Positions 6,024 through 15,567 of a stretch of 51,152 nucleotides of DNA are shown in pieces; position 1 is the first letter of the stretch; every line of letters begins with the position of its first letter. The translations under genes were made by a program, and so were the position numbers. The stretch covers positions 1 through 51,152 of the IMG/VR virus record IMGVR_UViG_3300021373_000228; one strand, given 5' to 3'. This stretch comes from a virus. The notes under the pieces were generated by a model. The model ran no database searches and was not told the DNA's origin. It saw only the letters and a program-made list of their open reading frames with translations.

Positions 6024-7485
6024 AACAGTCGCACCCCCAGTAGAGACTGTACCTGCAAAAGTATCTGCTCCTGAGTTTGACGTGGATATTGCACAGGATG
6101 TTGTGTTCAAGCCAAACCCCGGCCCCCAAACATACTTCTTAAGTTCATCTGAACGAGAGGTACTTTATGGTGGGGCAGCAGGCGGTGGCAAATCTTATGC
6201 GATGCTTGCAGACCCGCTGCACGGTTTAAATGATCCTAACTTTAGTGGGCTATTAGTACGCCATACTACAGAGGAACTACGTGAACTAATACAAAAATCT
6301 CAGGAGTTATACCCTCGTGCAGTGCCCGGAATCAAATGGAGTGAGCGTAAATCCCAATGGACTAGTCCTAGGGGTGGGAGACTATGGATGTCTTATCTTG
6401 ATAAAGATCAAGACGTTACTAGGTATCAAGGACAAGCATTTAATTGGATTGGATTTGACGAGCTTACTCAATGGTCTTCACCTTTCGCTTGGGATTATAT
6501 GAGATCACGCTTAAGGTCTGCATCTAAAGACCTTGGGCTATATATGAGAGCTACAACAAACCCCGGTGGCGCAGGACACCAATGGGTAAAGAAAACATGG
6601 ATAGACCCAGCGCCTGCTGGAAAAGCATTTTGGGCAACCAATATAGAAACTGGTGAATTACTAACTTACCCGAAAGGACACAGCCGTGCAGGTGATCCAT
6701 TATTTAAAAGGCGTTTTATTCCAGCTTCTCTGTTTGACAACCCTTACTTGGCAGAAGCTGGTGACTATGAAGCAATGCTTCTCTCGTTGCCTGAACACCA
6801 AAGAAAACAACTCCTCGAAGGAAACTGGGACGTAAATGAAGGAGCAGCTTTCCCTGAGTTTGACAGATCAAAGCATGTCGTGGAAGCTTTTGACGTTCCC
6901 CGATCTTGGGTTAAGTTTAGAAGTTGCGACTACGGTTACGGGTCTTACACAGGCGTTCTCTGGTTCGCTGTTGCACCTGACGAGCAACTCTATGTATACA
7001 GAGAGCTATATTGTTCTAAGGTTACTGCTACAGATTTAGCAGATATGATCTTAGAGATAGAAAAAGATGATGGTGGAATGAGATACGGTGTGCTAGACTC
7101 ATCTTTGTGGCACAACCGTGGCGACACGGGGCCATCCCTAGCAGAGCAGATGATCATGAAGGGGTGCAGATGGCGTCCATCAGATCGCAGTAGAGGCTCT
7201 CGTGTCGCAGGTAAAAACGAAATACATAGACGGTTACAGATAGATGAATTTACTGAGAAGCCTCGTCTTGTATTTATGGATAACTGCACAAACACTATTG
7301 CGCAGATACCAAGCATCCCCTTGGATAAGAAAAACCCAGAGGATGTAGACACCAACGCAGAGGATCACTTATACGATGCTTTACGTTATGGGGTGATGAC
7401 ACGCCCACGCAGCAGCATATGGGATTATAACCCAGCAAAACAACGCACTGGTTTTCAAGCTAGTGATCCTAACTTCGGGTATTAA
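5890..7485 (+). CDS. Terminase large subunit, ATPase and nuclease domains
   Basis: The motor that pumps DNA into the capsid. From a TTG at 5890 it is 531 residues: Walker A GGAAGGGKS (94-102), Walker B WIGFDE (186-191), a coupling motif near TTNPGG, then an RNase H-like nuclease domain with SCDYGYG, GVLDSS and DHLYDALRYG. There is no ATG before the Walker A, the TTG has no evident Shine-Dalgarno, and the first 40 residues look like out-of-frame sequence. The real protein is therefore probably the preceding ORF joined by a +1 shift between about 5975 and 6020; GGG-GTC near 5983 (four Gs) is a candidate slip site. The next gene starts two bases after the stop. Confidence 0.9.
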   Translation: MSKDVGKQLQLNASLPSGSKKRYTRSKSSKAKGSGHTQSPEKTVETVAPPVETVPAKVSAPEFDVDIAQDVVFKPNPGPQTYFLSSSEREVLYGGAAGGGKSYAMLADPLHGLNDPNFSGLLVRHTTEELRELIQKSQELYPRAVPGIKWSERKSQWTSPRGGRLWMSYLDKDQDVTRYQGQAFNWIGFDELTQWSSPFAWDYMRSRLRSASKDLGLYMRATTNPGGAGHQWVKKTWIDPAPAGKAFWATNIETGELLTYPKGHSRAGDPLFKRRFIPASLFDNPYLAEAGDYEAMLLSLPEHQRKQLLEGNWDVNEGAAFPEFDRSKHVVEAFDVPRSWVKFRSCDYGYGSYTGVLWFAVAPDEQLYVYRELYCSKVTATDLADMILEIEKDDGGMRYGVLDSSLWHNRGDTGPSLAEQMIMKGCRWRPSDRSRGSRVAGKNEIHRRLQIDEFTEKPRLVFMDNCTNTIAQIPSIPLDKKNPEDVDTNAEDHLYDALRYGVMTRPRSSIWDYNPAKQRTGFQASDPNFGY

Positions 7486-7487
7486 GA

Positions 7488-9599
7488 ATGGCAGAACAAG
7501 AAGAAATGTTTGAAACAGATGAAATCGTAGCTGCAGAAGACAGTGAAGATTCTATCTTTGAAAACCAAGCTGGCGTAGTTGGCTTTGTTCAGGATCGCTA
7601 CAAACGAGCAGAAGATGCACGTTTTGCTGATGAAGAGCGCTGGTTACGTGCTTATCGCAACTATCGTGGTATCTACAGTTCTGAGGTTCAGTTCACAGAT
7701 ACAGAGAAATCACGTGTATTTGTAAAAGTAACAAAGACTAAAACTCTAGCAGCATATGGACAAATTGTAGATGTATTATTTGGAAATAATCGGTTTCCTC
7801 TTTCTGTTAACCCCTCTGTTCTACCTGATGGCGTTGCTGAGTCAGTACACATAAACGTAGACCCTAACGCAGCACAGGCAGGGCAACAGCTTAACGCTGT
7901 AACTTCAGATGCCCCAGCGCAGCCATACTTACTAGATGGTACAAAAGGGCAGCTACAACCAGGTGAGACTCTTATTGATCTACAACGCCGCCTAGGACCA
8001 GAGCAGAACAAGCTACAAGCTGTCTCTGATAAGATTGTTGAGGGTGACGGTACTACACCTAGCACAGTGACATTCCATCCTGCTATGGTAGCAGCTAAGA
8101 AGATGGAAAAGAAAATTCACGATCAGCTACAAGAGAGTGGTGCTAATACACATCTACGCTCTATGGCTTTCGAGATGGCTCTTCTAGGCACAGGTGTCAT
8201 GAAGGGTCCGTTTGCTGTAGATAAAGAATATCCTAACTGGAATGAAGAGGGTGAGTATGAGCCTCTCATTAAAACAGTACCAGAGTGTAGCCATGTAAGC
8301 GTATGGGATTTCTATCCAGACCCTGAAGCTAAATCTATGCAAGATGCAGAGTATGTGGTAGAGCGTCACAAGATGTCACGCACACAGCTACGCGCTCTAA
8401 AACAGCGTCCATACTTTATGGATGATGCAGTAGATATGGCTGTAGCCAAAGGACCAGATTATGTACAGAAATCTTGGGAAATGGTTATGGAAGATGATGA
8501 CACACAGCCTACATCTGAGCGCTGGGAAGTGTTGGAGTTTTGGGGTTTTGTAGATGTAGAGCTTCTAGAGCAAGCTGGAGTTAATATTCCTAAAGAGCTA
8601 AAAGACCTAGACGAAGTAAACTGTAACGTTTGGACATGTAACGGTGAAGTACTACGTTTTGTATTAAACCCATTCAAGCCTACACGCATTCCTTATTACG
8701 CAACACCATATGAGCATAACCCATACAGCTTCTTTGGTGTAGGTATTGCAGAGAACATGGATGATACGCAGACATTAATGAATGGTTTTATGCGTATGGC
8801 TATTGACAATGCTGCATTATCTGGTAATCTGATTATCGAAGTAGATGAAACCAACCTTGTACCGGGGCAAGACCTAAGTGTCTATCCTGGCAAGGTTTTT
8901 CGTCGTCAAGGTGGTGCCCCGGGTCAGGCAATCTTTGGTACCAAGTTCCCGAATGTTGCACAAGAAAACATGCAACTCTTTGATAAGGCTAGGGTTTTAG
9001 CTGATGAAAGCACTGGATTCCCTAGCTTTGCTCATGGTCAAACTGGCGTGTCGGGCGTTGGTCGTACAGCTTCAGGTATTAGTATGCTTATGTCTGCTGC
9101 TAACGGTTCTATCCGTACAGTAGTTAAGAATGTAGATGATTATCTGATTCGCCCACTAGGTAAAGCTTTCTTCTCATTTAACATGCAGTTTGATTTTGAT
9201 GAATCACTTCGTGGTGACCTAGAGGTTAATGCATCAGGTACAGAAAGCTTAATGGCTAACGAGGTACGTTCCCAGCGCCTAATGCAATTCTTACAGGTAG
9301 CACAGAATCCAGTTCTTGCACCTTTTGCTAAAATGGATTATATTATCCGTGAGATTGCAAAGAGCATGGACCTTGACCCTGACAAGGTTACTAACTCTAT
9401 GCAGGACGCAGCAATCCAAGCAGAAATACTCAAGGGCTTCCAAGCACCACAACCTACGCCTGAGGCTATGGGACAAGGTGTACAGGGTGTCCAAGATACT
9501 ACTGGTGGCGGCGGCGCACAGATGGGCATAGGTACAGCACCGACACCGGGCGAACAAGGATTTACAGGTAATGAGCAACCTCAAGCCGTTGGTCAATAA
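7488..9599 (+). CDS. Portal protein
   Basis: A 703-residue protein, the size of podovirus portals, encoded immediately after TerL. The N-terminal region has the typical helical start (EERWLRAYRNYRGIYSSEV and TKTKTLAAYGQIVDVLF); the centre has portal-like elements (YATPYEHNPYSFFGVGIAEN, MDDTQTLMNGFMRMAIDNAA) and the C-terminal part is helical with a Gln/Gly-rich tail. It forms the dodecameric ring through which DNA enters and leaves and on which the tail is built. The final 29 bases overlap the next gene. Confidence 0.85.
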   Translation: MAEQEEMFETDEIVAAEDSEDSIFENQAGVVGFVQDRYKRAEDARFADEERWLRAYRNYRGIYSSEVQFTDTEKSRVFVKVTKTKTLAAYGQIVDVLFGNNRFPLSVNPSVLPDGVAESVHINVDPNAAQAGQQLNAVTSDAPAQPYLLDGTKGQLQPGETLIDLQRRLGPEQNKLQAVSDKIVEGDGTTPSTVTFHPAMVAAKKMEKKIHDQLQESGANTHLRSMAFEMALLGTGVMKGPFAVDKEYPNWNEEGEYEPLIKTVPECSHVSVWDFYPDPEAKSMQDAEYVVERHKMSRTQLRALKQRPYFMDDAVDMAVAKGPDYVQKSWEMVMEDDDTQPTSERWEVLEFWGFVDVELLEQAGVNIPKELKDLDEVNCNVWTCNGEVLRFVLNPFKPTRIPYYATPYEHNPYSFFGVGIAENMDDTQTLMNGFMRMAIDNAALSGNLIIEVDETNLVPGQDLSVYPGKVFRRQGGAPGQAIFGTKFPNVAQENMQLFDKARVLADESTGFPSFAHGQTGVSGVGRTASGISMLMSAANGSIRTVVKNVDDYLIRPLGKAFFSFNMQFDFDESLRGDLEVNASGTESLMANEVRSQRLMQFLQVAQNPVLAPFAKMDYIIREIAKSMDLDPDKVTNSMQDAAIQAEILKGFQAPQPTPEAMGQGVQGVQDTTGGGGAQMGIGTAPTPGEQGFTGNEQPQAVGQ

Positions 9600-9774
9600 T
9601 AAAGAACTCTATGAAGCATTTCTTAAACATGTAGATGATTTAATCTACCTACAGCATAAACAAATGGAGCAGGCTACAGAGCCTGTGGTGTTCTACAGAG
9701 CGCAGGGTGCTGTCTCTACTCTGCGTAAGCTAAAGTTACTAAGGGAACAGGTAAACGATGGATCAAAGCCCTAA
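9571..9774 (+). CDS. Small helical head-completion-like protein
   Basis: A 67-residue helical protein (PLVNNKELYEAFLKHVDDLI, then FYRAQGAVSTLRKLKLLREQ). Small proteins of this kind between the portal and a virion protein are common in marine podoviruses and myoviruses. The size and place resemble small head-joining proteins, but no homology is provable here. It overlaps the portal gene by 29 bases and the next gene by 17, both in other frames. Confidence 0.65.
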   Translation: MSNLKPLVNNKELYEAFLKHVDDLIYLQHKQMEQATEPVVFYRAQGAVSTLRKLKLLREQVNDGSKP

Positions 9775-12739
9775 GCCTAAACTTCGCCCAAAGCTTCGCT
9801 TATCATACGATGATCTTAAAAAGATTGAACGTGTTGTTAATGAGGAAGCTAAGGGTGAGGGTGTAGAAGGAAGGAACGCTATTCGTGGCGTTATATTCAA
9901 TCGTTTAATGTCAGATAGATTTCCTGACAGTGTAGATGAAGTTCTGTCACCTAGAGAGTTTGAGCCAGTAGGCAAATATGGGTCTATTGATAAAATACCT
10001 GTTAACGAAGATACTCTACTTGAACGCCTCACAGAAATGGCTGACTATATTCAGTATGGTGAGGATGCATCTAAGGGTAGCACTTTCTTCCTTAACAAAA
10101 AGCTAGCCAAGAAACGTAAGACAGATTTTGGTGGTAAGGGTGGTATGACTATTGGTAACCACACTTTTTATAAAAGCTATGAAGGGCAGGAACCTGTAGA
10201 AGATATTAACTTCTCTCACAACATTGAAGTGTCTTATGATGGTTATGATGAAGGTGGTTTTATAGAGGGTTCTAAAAAGCGAAATAGCAGGCGCAGTGAT
10301 CCTAAAGGATTATATAAACAACGTGTAGAAGAATCTGATGCCTATGAAAATATAGCAGGTATGATACCCGGTATAGGTACTGCTATGACCTTTACTGATA
10401 TAGAAAACGAGCTTAAAAAAGAAGAACCTGATTATCTAAAAATAGGTATGCTAGCAGGTACAGAAGCTATAGGGCTTATACCCGGTCTTGGTACTGCTGC
10501 AAAAAGTATGATCCGTAAAGGTGCTGACATGGCAAGGCAAACGGATGAGGTTGTAGAAGTAGCAAGTAATGTACCAAAAGTAACTAAAACTACATATAAT
10601 AATACAGTAAAAGCATACAAGTTATTCACAAAAGGTGAGGACGGAAAGCTTTATCCTTTGTTTGTAGACGCAGACACAGAGGTGCCTTTAGGACAGTACA
10701 TGAAGGCTGTATTTCCAGAATATCGTTTTAAAGCAGAGAACGGTAACTTTTACGTACCTTCGCGTGGTACTGCTGGTAAAAAAGGTACAGGTGACAGTAT
10801 CAAAATACCTGACCAAGAAACAAGAGATATGCTTATTGAGGCAGGTTTCTTACCTAAAGGCTCTAAAGCAAAAACCATTAAAGCTGTTGCTGCAAGACCG
10901 GGTTGGCACGCTGGTGATAATCCTACTGCCGCGCATATTGGTCCAGAAATTAAGATAGACGGTAAAACATACAAGATACGTGGTGAAGATCAAGTATGGG
11001 CTGAAGTAGAAATGCCTGCAGATGTAGATTGGCAAGCTATTGCAGATAGCCGCGCTATTTTAAAAAAAGATGGTACGCCTAACGTAAAAACTGCGCACAT
11101 TACAGATGAACTACCTTTTGGTGGCTACTATCGTTATAAAACCAACCCTAATATGCAAGGTAATTGGCTTATTAGCGGTGACATGAAAGTTAATCGTATT
11201 TTAGATCGTGACGAGGTAAAACGATTAAATGCAGAAGCAGGTGTTGAAGATTTGCCTACAGAGGCAGAATTAAGAGAGCAATTAGGCAACGGCTTTGCCG
11301 CTGGTGGATTAGCAGGAGAAGATATGTACCAAGGTGTTGATGATTACCAGATGGCAGAAATGGGTGCTGGTATGAAAGAAGGTGGCATGATGTTTAAATC
11401 ATCACGCGGCTTAGCAATGAATGAAGGTGGAGAAGTAGGTGAAGCACCTGATACAACAGTCGGTGTAGACCCTGTATCAGGTAACGAGATTCCACTAGGC
11501 TCTACTGCAGAGAATGTACGTGATGACATCCCAGCGCAACTAAGCGAAGGTGAGTATGTTGTACCTGCTGATGTAGTTCGATACTACGGTGTTAAATTCT
11601 TTGAAGACCTACGCACAGAAGCCAAGATGGGCTTTAAACAGATGCAAGAGAATGGTCGCATTGGTGGTGAACCTGTAGGCATGGAAATGGCAGGAGATGA
11701 CCTACCGTTTGACATTTCTGAGTTACAGATGGTTGATGATGGTGAAGAACAACCTATGATGGCTGCAGGTGGCTACATGAAAGCTTATGCACCCGGTGGC
11801 TTTGAAGCATATTCACCTGCTGATTATCAACCCGGTGGCTCTATGGGTACTGGCGGTATTGAAATTGTTAAATATGTACACCCTGATGGACGCGAGATAT
11901 TTGTACAATTCATGAATGGCACCCCTCTAACAATGATTCCAGAAGGTTTTGAAAAAGCAGCAACTGCAGAAGAGCAGGTGGCAGAGGGTGTAACTGAACA
12001 AGTAACTCGTACTAATAATAATGATGATAGTGGACCAAGCACACCTATTGAGGCACCAGAGCCTATTGATTGGTCTAACGAGGCTACAGTAGAAGATTTC
12101 CAAAACTATGCTGATCGTCGTGGTGGGTTTGGTCAAAAAGCCCTTGCTACAGGTGTAGGTATGGTTGCAGGTTTACCCGGCCTTGGTTTAGTAAGATTAG
12201 CACAAAAAATGGAAGACAGTAGAGTTCGTGAAGGTCTTAAAGATCAGATTGAAGCTGCTAATGAAGCAGGTAATACACAAAAGGCTGCTACGCTTCAAAC
12301 CATCCTAGACGGTATGGATAAGCCAAAAGATAAAGAAAAAGATGATGGTAAAGCTATCTTTGGTGGTAAATCTAGTCTTTATGAAGACCTAGAATCTATG
12401 GATGACCCCACTAAACAAGGTGATTTCGGTGATACATGGTTGGGTGATCTACTAGGCTTTGATGATGACGGATTTGGTGTGCAAGGTGATTCACTAGCGG
12501 ATTCACTAGGTGGATCACGTAGAGATGGTAAACCCTCAACCACAACTTCATCAGGTAAAGATGACGATCCATTCGCCAGCATAGTAAAATCAGGTGATGA
12601 TAGTTCTAAAATTGGTACTGATGCAGGTGATGGTATGACATGGGTTAAATCAGAAAACAGTAATGCGCTTACTAGAGTAAGGGATGATGACCCACGTGCA
12701 AAAGGACAAACCGCCGCTATGCAAGGTTGGGATGAATAA
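9758..12739 (+). CDS. Large virion protein with SleB-type cell-wall hydrolase domain
   Basis: 993 residues, mosaic. Residues 20-130 match the SleB/Hydrolase_2 fold: VVNEEAKGEG with Glu30 as the likely catalytic acid, AIRGVIFNRL and FP-x-SVDEVL. Two glycine-rich hydrophobic stretches follow (PGIGTAMTF, IPGLGTAAKSM, about 200-250). Then comes a region with RPGWHAGD and VWAEVEMPADVDWQ that recalls a domain of large polyvalent or MuF-linked phage proteins. After that comes DDIPAQLSEGEYVVPADVV, a motif shared by marine phage structural proteins, and a Gly-rich tail. It probably cuts peptidoglycan during DNA entry and travels in the virion. Starts at ATG 9758. Confidence 0.7.
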   Translation: MDQSPKPKLRPKLRLSYDDLKKIERVVNEEAKGEGVEGRNAIRGVIFNRLMSDRFPDSVDEVLSPREFEPVGKYGSIDKIPVNEDTLLERLTEMADYIQYGEDASKGSTFFLNKKLAKKRKTDFGGKGGMTIGNHTFYKSYEGQEPVEDINFSHNIEVSYDGYDEGGFIEGSKKRNSRRSDPKGLYKQRVEESDAYENIAGMIPGIGTAMTFTDIENELKKEEPDYLKIGMLAGTEAIGLIPGLGTAAKSMIRKGADMARQTDEVVEVASNVPKVTKTTYNNTVKAYKLFTKGEDGKLYPLFVDADTEVPLGQYMKAVFPEYRFKAENGNFYVPSRGTAGKKGTGDSIKIPDQETRDMLIEAGFLPKGSKAKTIKAVAARPGWHAGDNPTAAHIGPEIKIDGKTYKIRGEDQVWAEVEMPADVDWQAIADSRAILKKDGTPNVKTAHITDELPFGGYYRYKTNPNMQGNWLISGDMKVNRILDRDEVKRLNAEAGVEDLPTEAELREQLGNGFAAGGLAGEDMYQGVDDYQMAEMGAGMKEGGMMFKSSRGLAMNEGGEVGEAPDTTVGVDPVSGNEIPLGSTAENVRDDIPAQLSEGEYVVPADVVRYYGVKFFEDLRTEAKMGFKQMQENGRIGGEPVGMEMAGDDLPFDISELQMVDDGEEQPMMAAGGYMKAYAPGGFEAYSPADYQPGGSMGTGGIEIVKYVHPDGREIFVQFMNGTPLTMIPEGFEKAATAEEQVAEGVTEQVTRTNNNDDSGPSTPIEAPEPIDWSNEATVEDFQNYADRRGGFGQKALATGVGMVAGLPGLGLVRLAQKMEDSRVREGLKDQIEAANEAGNTQKAATLQTILDGMDKPKDKEKDDGKAIFGGKSSLYEDLESMDDPTKQGDFGDTWLGDLLGFDDDGFGVQGDSLADSLGGSRRDGKPSTTTSSGKDDDPFASIVKSGDDSSKIGTDAGDGMTWVKSENSNALTRVRDDDPRAKGQTAAMQGWDE

Positions 12740-12812
12740 AGTTGGACCCGATCCTATAATAATATAAGGCTACCCGGTCTACTTGACTGGCCCCACATAA
12801 AGGAGTAAAAAA

Positions 12813-13772
12813 ATGTCGGAAGCCCAAACTATTGATGTAACATCTGCATCACATTTACGTAATATGGCACGTGTTAAGCGTGATGAAGAAGAACTAGAGG
12901 CACTGAAGCGGCAAGCTCGTGGTGAGACTGATGAAGATCAAACCGACGATACACAGAGTGAACCCAGTAGCGAAGACACTGAGGGAGCCGCAGTTCAGGA
13001 TGCGAGTGTATCTGAACAAGAAACAAAAGAGCAAGTTAAAGCAGAAGCACCCAAAGAAGAACCTGAGGGAGATGCTGGATTAAGTGCTGAAGAAAAATCT
13101 TTCAAGAAACGCTATGGCGATCTTCGCAAGCATATGCAAGAGAAAGATGCTGAGTTCAAGGCACAGCTTGAAGAGCTAAATAATAAGCTGGAGCTAGCAA
13201 CTAAGAATGAGCTAGTACTACCAAAGACAGAAACTGAGGTAGAAGCTTGGGCTAAGAAGTACCCAGATGTAGCAGGTATTGTAGAAGCTATTGCAGAAAA
13301 GAAAGCAGCAGAACGTTCTACAGATTTAGACAATCGTTTAAAAGAGATTGAGGAGCTACGTACAAAAGCTAAGCGTGAGAAAGCTGAAGCTGAGCTAGCT
13401 GCACTACATCCTGATTTCTCTGAGATTCGTGCAGATGATGCATTCCATGAATGGGCTAAGACACAGCCTAAAGTGGTTCAGGATGCTCTATATGAGAACA
13501 CAGAGGATGCTAAATCTGTAGCCCGTGTCATTGATTTGTATAAATCAGACAAAGGTATAAAAACTAAGAAGGACAACAGCGCAGATAAAGCTGCAGCCTC
13601 TTCAGTTAAAACTAAAGGTAAACCCACAATTGATCCACAGGACTCTTCACAGTACCTACGTGAATCAGAAGTAGCTAAAATGTCTATTAAAGAGTATGAG
13701 AAGCGTCAGGAAGAAATCCTAAACGCACAACGCTCTGGGAAATTTATTTATGATGTAACAAAAAGAGCTTGA
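12813..13772 (+). CDS. Capsid scaffolding protein
   Basis: 319 residues, highly charged (Glu/Lys/Asp) with an acidic disordered N-terminus (about 30-80), a long coiled coil (about 90-200) and a helical basic C-terminus (SIKEYEKRQEEILNAQRSGK). It lies directly upstream of the major capsid gene, the usual place of the scaffold that shapes the procapsid and leaves before maturation. AAAGGAG is seven bases before the ATG. Identified from composition and position; no family motif is diagnostic. Confidence 0.75.
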   Translation: MSEAQTIDVTSASHLRNMARVKRDEEELEALKRQARGETDEDQTDDTQSEPSSEDTEGAAVQDASVSEQETKEQVKAEAPKEEPEGDAGLSAEEKSFKKRYGDLRKHMQEKDAEFKAQLEELNNKLELATKNELVLPKTETEVEAWAKKYPDVAGIVEAIAEKKAAERSTDLDNRLKEIEELRTKAKREKAEAELAALHPDFSEIRADDAFHEWAKTQPKVVQDALYENTEDAKSVARVIDLYKSDKGIKTKKDNSADKAAASSVKTKGKPTIDPQDSSQYLRESEVAKMSIKEYEKRQEEILNAQRSGKFIYDVTKRA

Positions 13773-13796
13773 CACTCTTAACATCCTAGATAAAAC
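13769..13796 (+). promoter_or_regulatory. Possible sigma70 promoter upstream of the capsid gene
   Basis: TTGACA (13769-13774) overlaps the scaffold stop codon and is followed after 16 bases by TAAAAC (13791-13796), a weak -10 box. Initiation would fall at the foot of the hairpin at 13801. Only the -35 box is convincing. Confidence 0.25.
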
Positions 13797-13800
13797 TATA

Positions 13801-13832
13801 GCATATACACAGCATAAAGTGTGTATGCTTTT
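13801..13832 (+). terminator. Hairpin with T-run between scaffold and capsid genes
   Basis: GCATATACAC (13801-13810) pairs with GTGTGTATGC (13819-13828) with one wobble; the loop is eight bases and TTTT follows. It fits a weak intrinsic terminator or a processing site. The 213-base gap 13773-13985 otherwise holds two copies of a GATGA-containing direct repeat (13863 and 13919 area) and the capsid Shine-Dalgarno AAGGAGAA. Confidence 0.55.
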
Positions 13833-13985
13833 AAAGCACTAGCCACACAAAGAACTACCTCAGATGACAGGCCCAGCGCAGAGAAACAGCGCAGTTTCAA
13901 CGCAAGCTGACTACCCTAGATGACGAGCCTCTTTAGTGGATATGTAGTGTCACTTTTCACGCCATATCTATAAGGAGAATTAATT

Positions 13986-15059
13986 ATGGCTATTACTTCC
14001 GCATCAGGAGGTTTTGACGGTAACTGGTCCCCAGTTATTTATTCAAAACAGGCACAGATTGCCCTACGCAAATCTGCTGTCACAAACGCGATTACAAACA
14101 ACTCTTACTTCGGTGAGATTGCAAACCAAGGTGATGTTGTTCGTATTCAGAAAGAACCAGATGTAACTGTTAACGCACTAGAGCGTCACACAGCTATCTC
14201 TGTAGAGAAATTGAACGATGAAGATTTCTCACTAACAATTGACAAAGCTAACTACTTCGCATTCAAAATGGATGACATCGAAGATCAGTTCGCAAACGTT
14301 GATTATGTTAGCCTAGCTGCTGATCGTGCAGCATATAAAATGGCTGACGCGATGGACTCAGACGTTCTATCATACTTGTCAGGCCACACAACTGCAGGTG
14401 CTAAAATCACTGCTACATCTGGTGATGCACAGCACGACACACCAGCTAACCTATCAGGCGAGTTCTTGCTAGCAAACCACCTAGACGCAACTGATTTTGG
14501 TCAGCTAGGTACTGAAGACGGTCAAGATACACCAGTTGCTTATGCAACAGGTGACTCTATCCCTCTAGCACCACGCCTACCAGGTGCAACAGCATTGTCA
14601 GACCTAACAGTGTCTCCTTTGACTGTTGTAGCACGTATGGCTCGTCAAATGGACGTAGCAAACGTTGATGCACGTGGGCGCTGGATCGTTGTTGACCCGG
14701 TATTTGTAGAGATGCTTAAAGACGAAGATTCACGTATGCTTAACGCGGATTTCGGCGGTGCAGGTCTACAAAATGGTTTGGTATTGAATAACCTACACGG
14801 CTTCCGTGTTTATATTTCAAATAACCTACCAGCAGGCGGCACAGGTGCAGGTACTTCAGGTACAACCGCACAAGATTCCAACTTCGGTGTTATCGTTGCA
14901 GGTCAGGATGAAGCGGTTGCTTCTGCTGAGCAAATCAACAAGGTAGAGAACTACCGTGACCCAGATTCATTCGCAGACATTGTTCGCGGTATGCATCTAT
15001 ACGGTCGCAAAATTCTTCGCCCAGAAGCTCTAGTAACAGCACGTTACAACGCAGCTTAA
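13986..15059 (+). CDS. Major capsid protein
   Basis: 357 residues, following scaffold. The sequence has the composition of HK97-fold capsid proteins: early NGNWSPVIYSKQAQIALRKS-like helix region, a spine-helix-like DQFANVDYVSLAADRAAYKM, a conserved ending with REIVRG-like FADIVRGMHLYGRKILRPEA. Codon use is cleaner and more GC-rich than its neighbours, expected for the most abundant virion protein. A strong AAGGAGAA site lies upstream. Hairpins lie on both sides (13801 and 15071), so its mRNA may be a separate, stable species. Confidence 0.9.
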   Translation: MAITSASGGFDGNWSPVIYSKQAQIALRKSAVTNAITNNSYFGEIANQGDVVRIQKEPDVTVNALERHTAISVEKLNDEDFSLTIDKANYFAFKMDDIEDQFANVDYVSLAADRAAYKMADAMDSDVLSYLSGHTTAGAKITATSGDAQHDTPANLSGEFLLANHLDATDFGQLGTEDGQDTPVAYATGDSIPLAPRLPGATALSDLTVSPLTVVARMARQMDVANVDARGRWIVVDPVFVEMLKDEDSRMLNADFGGAGLQNGLVLNNLHGFRVYISNNLPAGGTGAGTSGTTAQDSNFGVIVAGQDEAVASAEQINKVENYRDPDSFADIVRGMHLYGRKILRPEALVTARYNAA

Positions 15060-15070
15060 TTAAAGTAAAC

Positions 15071-15099
15071 AGAGAGGCTGGCTATATGCTGGCCTCTTT
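15071..15099 (+). terminator. Intrinsic terminator after the capsid gene
   Basis: AGAGGCTGGC (15073-15082) pairs with GCTGGCCTCT (15088-15097) with two wobble pairs around a TATAT loop, and the stem can extend by two pairs. TTTG and then TTTT (15104-15107) follow. It probably ends or attenuates capsid transcripts before the tail genes. Confidence 0.7.
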
Positions 15100-15127
15100 G
15101 TGCTTTTAACCTATAAGGACATTCCCA

Positions 15128-15565
15128 ATGGCAATTACTACGGCAATGTGCAACAGCTTCAAGCAAGAACTACTTGGGGGTGTTCACGATTTAGATACAG
15201 ATTCTTTGAAGATTGCTTTGATTAAAGCATCTCCTACAGGCACATATGATGCCACAACAACTAATTACTCTGATGTTACAGGTAACTCAGATGAAGCTAC
15301 TGGTACTAACTATACAGCAGGTGGTCAAATTTTAGATAACCCTGTTATTACACTCACATCAGGAACAGCTTACGTTGATTTTGCAGATGAAGTTTTCTCT
15401 AACTTGACGATTTCTGCAGATGGTGCTATTCTTTATAATAGTTCAAATGCTAATCGTGCCATCGCAGTATTTGATTTTGGCGGCACAGTAACAGCTACAT
15501 CTGGTGATTTCACAATTGTGTTCCCTACAAACGATCAGAATAACGCGGTGATCCGTATTTCATAA
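15128..15565 (+). CDS. Small structural protein, decoration- or tail-like
   Basis: 145 residues starting MAITTAMCNSFKQELLGGVH, then a beta-rich body with many Thr/Gly/Asn (NYTAGGQILDNPVITLTSGT, AILYNSSNANRAIAVFDFGG). Proteins with this opening are widespread in phages infecting marine bacteria and are annotated only as structural. Likely a head or tail surface component. An upstream AAGGAC gives a Shine-Dalgarno. Its stop is two bases before the next gene. Confidence 0.6.
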   Translation: MAITTAMCNSFKQELLGGVHDLDTDSLKIALIKASPTGTYDATTTNYSDVTGNSDEATGTNYTAGGQILDNPVITLTSGTAYVDFADEVFSNLTISADGAILYNSSNANRAIAVFDFGGTVTATSGDFTIVFPTNDQNNAVIRIS

Positions 15566-15567
15566 TT

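Noticed and set aside
12740-12812. Promoter with TATAAT at 12755 before the scaffold gene
   Set aside because: No -35 box lies 15-19 bases upstream of it.
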